From: Ypsolopha sequella
Lineage: Eukaryota > Arthropoda > Insecta > Lepidoptera > Ypsolophidae
Assembly (NCBI GenBank): GCA_934047225.1
Contig: OW204004.1
Location: 9,986,401 to 10,050,400 of the forward strand
Length of the DNA stretch: 64,000 bases
Reading direction: 5' to 3'
Shown: positions 58,481-64,000 of the stretch, one piece after another
Layout of the letters: the number at the start of each line of letters is the position of its first letter
Numbering within the stretch: the first letter of the stretch is position 1
The notes under the pieces: model-generated
The model's database searches: none
What the model was told of the DNA's origin: nothing
The model's input: the letters and a program-made list of their open reading frames with translations, nothing else
Translations under genes and position numbers: made by a program

Positions 58481-60140
58481 ATGGTTTTGTTTTCTTTCCT
58501 GCGCTAATGGTAGTGGTTGAGCGAGGAGTAAACTTTTTGTCTGACTTCCTTTTGTCTGAATCTCTATCCCACCTTCTTTTTTTGATAGGAAAAAGCTTGT
58601 GTATACCTCCTTGTTGCTTGACGACTTCAGCTAGTTTTACATCATCAAACAAATGCGTATCCGATGGAGGAATGGCATGAAGGATTGCATAGAGCATTTT
58701 GTTTTTTGGTTTAAAGACGCTCCGACGCATTTTAATCACTTCAGCCCTTCGCCCGCAAACATATTGGAGTAAGGCGTCTGAGTTCTTGCGGAATTTAGAA
58801 TCGGCTGCGAGAAATTGTCCCCCTACTTTTTGGCGCACATCAGCTGGTAATGAGTCCATAAGCTCTTGGAAAATAGACCTTTTCTGAAGCAAACCATTTA
58901 TAAAAGCACCTAGAACGAGATCAAATTTCTCCAAGATTGAATTTGATGACCAATTCGGATACACACTAGCCAACAAGTTGTTGACCTTCAAAGCACAGAA
59001 GGTAGGAGTGGCCTGAAATTGTTTTTGCACATCCCCATACCTTATATTTTCCCAGCCTTCCGTACCGAGCCTTTGACAATCCACAGCCTGTTTCAAAAGA
59101 CGAGGATCGGCTTTTGAAAATTTGTCTTCCTTTTCCGTCGTTGTTGGGTCAAAGTTGTAACCTTTCTGTGCTGTGCTTTGCTCCGATTTGAGTAACGCTA
59201 ACTGGCGTTGAGCTTCGGCAATTTTTGCACAAAGTTCAGCTTCTCTATTATTTTCTTGTTGAGTTGGTGTTATAGTACTAGGCCCAGCCTGATACAATTT
59301 TCCTTGGTATGAACAGTCTTGGTCCACTATTGGCTCTGCTTCTGATGTGCTGTCAGGAATTGATTCAAAAGACTCATTAAGATTATTTTCGCTTTCGTGT
59401 TCCTGATCTCCTCGGCTAGATCTGTCGGAAGCCATCTGCTGACCCAAGAATGTAATGCTTTGGTTCGTAGCTGCAGACACCTCTAACAATTTATTGAACA
59501 TTTCCATTTGTTGGCTAAGAACCGTAGCTAACAAATGGTCAGAGCTTCCCTGTTCTATTGAAGACCGGGTACAAACTCGCTTTTTCGTTTGCTCCTCTTC
59601 TCTCTCGTCTGATTGGCATCTCCTTTTTGTTTTCTGATTTTGTTTTTCCGTAAATTCTCTTGTATCGACTGATTCTGAGTTTTGCCTTTCTTGAGAACTC
59701 CGGAGCAGAGAAGACGTCACTTTCCTTGGAGTTATTTTACACTTTACAGATTTAACCACCTCCATAAACTTTGTGTAACATCGTTCATGTATTTTCTCCA
59801 TTAGATTGTGTGGAGAGTAAAGCAGTGCCCTACCTAAAGGCCAAGTTATGAATTTCTTCCTTAAATGTCGATAGGCCCTTTCAGAAAGATTCGAGGCCGC
59901 CGGTTCGAAGGCTTTAACTAAATCTTCACTAAGAATTGCGAACCTCAACTTCGCTTCCGTTGCTGGTGAGATTTCGTCTCCAAAAAGCTCCTTTGCCGAA
60001 TAGTTACAGATTTCCCAGGAGCGCCAGTCTTCAGGAAAGTTTTCGTCAATTGATCTTAACACGCCTAGCCATGCTGCTTCGTCCCCTGGAGACGGGGGTT
60101 CTGAGGCAATATCGCCCAGAGTAATGATTTCTGAAGGCAT
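58389..60140 (-). CDS. DIRS Gag-like protein
   Basis: 583 residues, MPSEIITLGDI start. Acidic N-terminal half, a Lys/Arg/Glu-rich middle (about 150-190), a Gln-rich coil near 310-330, a conserved block around 345-500 (DPRLLKQAVDCQRLGTEGW, then QKRSIFQELMDSLPADVRQK) and a very basic C-terminus (KKRRWDRDSDKRKSD to the end). No zinc knuckle is present. By position and charge it should coat the element RNA. It starts 500 bp inside the 5' terminal repeat. Confidence 0.75.
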   Translation of the reverse strand: MPSEIITLGDIASEPPSPGDEAAWLGVLRSIDENFPEDWRSWEICNYSAKELFGDEISPATEAKLRFAILSEDLVKAFEPAASNLSERAYRHLRKKFITWPLGRALLYSPHNLMEKIHERCYTKFMEVVKSVKCKITPRKVTSSLLRSSQERQNSESVDTREFTEKQNQKTKRRCQSDEREEEQTKKRVCTRSSIEQGSSDHLLATVLSQQMEMFNKLLEVSAATNQSITFLGQQMASDRSSRGDQEHESENNLNESFESIPDSTSEAEPIVDQDCSYQGKLYQAGPSTITPTQQENNREAELCAKIAEAQRQLALLKSEQSTAQKGYNFDPTTTEKEDKFSKADPRLLKQAVDCQRLGTEGWENIRYGDVQKQFQATPTFCALKVNNLLASVYPNWSSNSILEKFDLVLGAFINGLLQKRSIFQELMDSLPADVRQKVGGQFLAADSKFRKNSDALLQYVCGRRAEVIKMRRSVFKPKNKMLYAILHAIPPSDTHLFDDVKLAEVVKQQGGIHKLFPIKKRRWDRDSDKRKSDKKFTPRSTTTISAGKKTKPFESNWGSNSKKFDAKDRTNSKKKWKDGKSK

Positions 60141-60642
60141 TTCTGCAAGAGAATAAAGCTCTCATAAGCAAGTAAGCCAGAATTTAAAACTATTTAAAAT
60201 TGCATAAATAAGCATCAGAAAGCAAACGTCATCAATCATGAATGAGACATTGAGGCGTCAAAAGCCTTGTTCATAAGACGTCGCCCTAACAAGGCGACAC
60301 CACCGCGTCGTCTCAACCGAGTGAAGAGATGTGACGACGCCCCATCAAGGCGACGCGACGTCGCCCCATCAAGACGACACGCATGTCGCCTCAACTTAAT
60401 GAAACGACGTCGCCCCAAATAAGCCGTATGGCGTCGTCTGGGTCGGACGATGCGACGTCGTCCCGTTTGGTAAGACGTCGTCTTAAAATTAGGCAACCAT
60501 TGCTATACCAAATGATACTGTAAGATTCAGTATCTCGTCGCTGGGCCAAGGGCGCCGAGCGGAATGTGGTATTTAGATACTTACATTTTGTATTTTGAAG
60601 ATCTTCAAATGACACTGTGTTGTTCACTCGAGAGTTAAAAGC
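60141..60642 (-). other. Leader of the DIRS element with a CGACGTCG-rich array
   Basis: No gene. 60246-60485 is a GC-rich run of diverged units of about 25 bp sharing GGCGACG, GACGTCG and CGTCGTC with CCCATC or CTCAAC spacers, roughly nine units, in an otherwise AT-rich region. Confidence 0.6.
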
Positions 60643-60811
60643 GTACTGAAGAGCCGCTGCCGCCGCGCTGCCTTATGACTACTTGGAACCGGACGGCAAA
60701 TGGTGACGTCACGTGGAATGGCAAGTAGAAAGGTGTTAGAAAGAGACAAAAGATGTTCTAGAGAGAAGGCGTAATCTCAAGTGGTTCAAGCGAAGGCTCG
60801 AACACCTAAAT
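60643..60811 (-). repeat. Inverted terminal repeat of the DIRS element (5' side)
   Basis: 169 bp, the inverse of 55020-55195 (one clear difference in CCACGTGACG versus CCAAGTGACG). It includes TGACGTCA at 60714-60721. It should hold the sense promoter. Confidence 0.85.
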
Positions 60812-61156
60812 CTGGGAACTTATGTGTGCGGGATGCGAGTTCTCGGTTTTTAGGGATCGCGGTACTGGAAGCCCTTTTGGTCCTCCGAACAAGGGCGGAT
60901 CCAGGATTTGATTTTGGGGGGGCCGGCCCATTTTGACAAGGTTTATCACAAAGTATAAAAAGGGAAGCTATAGATGCCTTTAGCGTAAAGGTGCTTTTGG
61001 CAAACCTATCTATACCTTTTAAACTTATGCTGTGCAAAAGTGCACCCAAATCGAATCGAAGTCGAGTAAAATGGTAAAATATATGGATTTCTTTGGCGTT
61101 TTGTGGGGTGCCTTGGCCCCCTGCCACCGAGATGAATGTAATTTATCTCCAGCCCT
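60812..61156. other. Non-coding stretch, no gene recognised
   Basis: Contains GGCGGATCCAGGATTTG and a G-run (60925-60932), wording common in old insect transposon ends; otherwise unassigned. Confidence 0.35.
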
Positions 61157-61379
61157 CCTATTCTGTATCTTTTGTTGCCAACTGAACTGGGTGCCTATCA
61201 TCAAAATCATAGATAAAAACTGAAATTTCAAAATTGCCTTTAGTAGTTAATGAATTGTTAACAAACTGTGACGTCACTTCAAGTAAAAACATATCCTTAG
61301 ACAATTGGAATTCGATAGTCTATCTATGTTTTTGATGATAGGCACCCAGTCCGGTTAGCAACTAGAGATACATAATAGA
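61157..61379 (+). mobile_element. MITE family M2, copy 2
   Basis: 223 bp, with CCTATTCTGTATCT... and the inverse ...GAGATACATAATAG, and GGGTGCCTATCATCAAAA in both terminal repeats (about 48 bp). The centre contains GTGACGTCAC. It matches 45169-45391 in length and ends. Confidence 0.75.
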
Positions 61380-62198
61380 CCCGCAGGTGGCCACATTTTG
61401 ATGATTTGAAGCAAAATGCACTCCGCTTCGAATTGGATAACGAATTTCACCGTTGCTGAAATTGAAAACTGTGGAAAGATAAAATACTTGTTTTTGTGAA
61501 GATGCGTTTGATTTATTTTTAAGCAAAAAGCCTTAGCCAGTGGTTTTTTTTTTGGATCTTTGTTTGCCCAAGTGTAATAATAATAATCTTTATTCAAAAC
61601 GTACATCAAGCTTTACAAAAAATACATAATTAGTTTCTTTCTTAAGGTCAATACAAGTATTGGTCAACGTTAGAAACCAAGCTAAGCTAATCGAGGATTA
61701 ACTTGTGATTTGACTTCCAGCGCCTTCCATCGGACTAAGTGCTATTAAGTAAAAACAGACTAATAATTTTTATGGCTATTTAACAATTTTAAGAAACAAA
61801 GTCAAACCTAATCTATGTAGCAATGCAAAAAATTATGATCCTATCAATAAAAATATTACTTAAACTATTCATTAAGAAACTGCCGACTGTGATATTTTTT
61901 ACCAGTGTCATTATGTTTATTTTGTGCAAACGTGCGTACGTTAAAGAATGAATGAGAATAAGCAATGTATGGACAAACATACAATTTATCCAGCAAATAA
62001 ATACGGTTTAAAAACGCATACTGCATAATTCATTGCAGTTGGAATGGGACACTGTATGAATATCAAAGGGTGTTTCCAGAGCAAATAAAAATATGGTGCA
62101 CCAATCAAGGCTTATGAATAATTTCTTCAGTTGTAACAACTTTGAATTAATTGAGGACGACATATTTTGAGCTTTAATGTTCTGCAGCATTTACGTAT
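61380..62198. other. Non-coding stretch, no gene recognised
   Basis: AT-rich; a TAATAATAATAATCTTTATTC block at 61576 is common in repeat tails. No frame with a domain. Confidence 0.35.
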
Positions 62199-62673
62199 TT
62201 AAGGCGATTACCATCGCCAAATTAGCAGCTCGATATTTGTCAGTACAAATATCAACGGAAACGACATTGAAATAACGTTTAAATCAGCGCGCAATGCATA
62301 GTGGCTGTTACGACGCTCGCTGCGTCCTTGAGAGGGTGAAATCGGAGAAAATTATACTTTTCACTTGGACGTGATTACTCGATTGAATAATCTTATGTTA
62401 TGTTTATACCTATAAAGTTTATCTATTTATCAAAGCATAAATGAATTCAATCGGCCAAGCCACTCAGGAGCAGTAGGGAATTTGAGGTCAAAAAACACCA
62501 TTCAGTAAAAAAAAAAATTCATGTAGAAGTTTTGGTGGTATGAAAAAGAAAAATGTTGCATATGTTGTCTAAGAGTTGATTATTCATAAAACATTTTTTC
62601 ATTATTTTTGGTTTGGCCATAAACGAGGAGTAGGCTTTAGAAAGTACCCATTTGGCAATAGTAAGGCCCTTAA
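62199..62673 (-). mobile_element. MITE family M1, copy 3
   Basis: 475 bp, inverted relative to the other two copies, with TTAA at both ends (62199-62202 and 62670-62673). About 90% like copy 1 by eye. Confidence 0.75.
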
Positions 62674-62879
62674 GGCGCTACGGGAAAAAAAACGACACTT
62701 TTAGAACTTGCATATCTCCTTCAGTAAATAATGTATTATTTTGAGAAAATAGTACATTATTTTTGGAATCTTTTTTTAGGGATCTGTTAAATAGAAACGC
62801 GATTGGAGAAATTCGGCTCGATCAATATATTTATTGAAATGAGGTCTTTTTCGACACCAATTCTCCTAGTTTGATATTT

Positions 62880-63060
62880 TAGAACGACATATGGACTGCA
62901 ATTATATTTTATTAGATGGGTTTGAACAATATCTAGGATCTGGTAAAACGAAATTTTGATAGCAACTTTACTACATTTTATATTAATAAAAAATTGACTT
63001 TTTGCTACTTTTCATCCAATCCGTCCCTCTCGCACTGAGGATTTTTTCGGATATGTAGCA
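62880..63060 (-). repeat. Dispersed repeat family R1, copy 3 (partial)
   Basis: TATTAGATGGGTTTGAACAA, TATCTAGGATC and TCCGTCCCTCTCGCACTGAG match the R1 repeat in reverse. Confidence 0.5.
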
Positions 63061-63450
63061 ACAGGGACGCTAAAACTTTAACATATGGCCTTAAAGGTTT
63101 ACATTAAGGTTAAACGTCAGTCCCTTAGCGCGAAGTGCATAGCTTAACTTTGTATTTCTTGTTTAGAAATTTAAAATTTTAAAACTGTTTGATCTGTGCC
63201 ATTTAACGCCAATAGTTTAGTATTAGTGAGGTTTATAAAGCAAGAGTTTGAAATTGTATACACAATTAGTCATGATCTTCTCAAAACTAACTTAAAATGC
63301 TGTTTTAACTTTGTTTGGACCAGATCATGACTAACATTAAATTAATGGCGGGGGACTAGCGCATGTGTTCATTCGCGTGCAATATTACTAAGTGCGATAG
63401 AGAAAAAATTACTAGCGCAGTCAAGGTCAGACGTCAAAAACCGTGCCGCT
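63061..63450. other. Non-coding stretch before the satellite
   Basis: No gene. The hexamer-level match AACCGTGCCGCT (63440) also occurs at 505; significance unknown. Confidence 0.35.
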
Positions 63451-64000
63451 ACCTTACACGGTAATTTCTCGTAGTCTACCAGTATGTAACCTACCATAAT
63501 GATTTATGTCTCAAAATGTGTATATCAATAAGGACACACAAAAAATATTCAAAAACTCTGAAACTTTTTTACAACCTTACACGGTAATTTCTCGTAGTCT
63601 GCCAGTATGTAACCTACCATAATGATTTATGTCTCAAAATGTGTATATCAATGAGGACACACAAAAAAAAATATTCAAAAACTCTGAAACTTTTTTACTA
63701 CCTTACACGGTGATTCCTCGTAGTCCGCCAGTATGTAACCTACCATAATGATTTATGTCTCAAAATGTGTATATCAATAAGGACACACAAAAAAATATTC
63801 AAAAACTCTGAAACTTTTTTACTACCTTACACGGTAATTTCTCGTAGTCTGCCAGTATGTAACCTACCATAATGATTTATGTCTCAAAATGTGTATATCA
63901 ATGAGGACACACAAAAAAAATATTCAAAAACTCTGAAACTTTTTTACTACCTAACACGGTGATTCCTCGTAGTCCGCCAGTATGTAACCTACCATAATGA
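63451..64000. repeat. Satellite array, 123-126-bp monomers, runs off the window
   Basis: Monomers start at 63451, 63574, 63700, 63824 and 63949 with ACCTTACACGG. Each holds CAGTATGTAACCTACCATAA and TATTCAAAAACTCTGAAAC. Monomers 2 and 4 share TTTCTCGTAGTCTGCC and ATGAGG; monomers 3 and 5 share TTCCTCGTAGTCCGCC. So the real period is a dimer of about 249 bp. Confidence 0.9.

Larger units (their letters stand above)
54984..60811 (-). mobile_element. Complete DIRS-type retrotransposon
   Basis: 5828 bp. Inverted terminal repeats lie at 54984-55195 and 60643-60811, an internal complementary region at 55215-55314, and three overlapping minus-strand ORFs (Gag, RT-RNase H, tyrosine recombinase). No target duplication was seen, as expected for recombinase-mediated insertion of a circle. 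The inner parts of the terminal repeats differ at about one site, so the copy is young. Confidence 0.9.

Noticed and set aside
63451..64000. CRISPR-like array
   Set aside because: Monomers of 123-126 bp follow each other directly without unique spacers, in a eukaryotic setting; it is a satellite.

Overview
This is a gene-poor, AT-rich window of an insect nuclear genome, most likely a moth or butterfly. The evidence is the mix of BEL/Pao, Ty3/Gypsy, DIRS, CR1/Jockey-type LINE, mariner and Penelope-like relics, tRNA-headed SINEs and many short hairpin (MITE) elements, plus a lepidopteran-style repeat tail near 33.5 kb. No rRNA, operon or bacterial signal was seen. The order Lepidoptera is inferred from repeat style, not from a marker gene.

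Layout. 1-9.2 kb is old repeat-rich DNA holding a THAP-like exon relic, a SINE and a broken LINE ORF1. 9.26-29.05 kb is one nested stack of three LTR elements. Element A (BEL/Pao, minus strand, TSD AGTAG) is interrupted by element B (Ty3/Gypsy, plus strand, TSD GTAG). B's 3' LTR is in turn interrupted by element C (BEL/Pao with an Env region, TSD AATAT). C is extraordinary: its two ends are the same LTR end in inverted orientation, so it is a palindromic chimera with two U5-type termini. 29-48.5 kb is a patchwork of MITEs, SINE pieces, mariner and Penelope relics and tandem repeats, with two paralogous secreted-protein genes (33998-34525 minus, 38509-39072 plus). These two are the only good host-gene candidates. 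49.0-53.54 kb is an apparently intact two-ORF LINE. 54.98-60.81 kb is a structurally complete DIRS retrotransposon (inverted terminal repeats, internal complementary region, Gag, RT-RNase H and tyrosine recombinase ORFs). 61-63.4 kb holds more MITEs. From 63451 a 123-126-bp satellite runs off the window end, with an alternating two-monomer pattern.

How it works together. The three nested LTR elements are young (A's LTRs look identical, B's differ at 2 of 480 sites, C's inverted arms at about 1 of 817), yet all three lack a complete RT. They were therefore probably mobilised in trans or broken during their last reverse transcription. In A, gag and pol are in one frame separated by a UGA-CUA stop, the context known for readthrough. 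In the DIRS element the RT and recombinase frames overlap for about 1.8 kb.

Limits. All alignments were done by eye; family assignments rest on motifs, not searches. Boundaries of old repeats are approximate.
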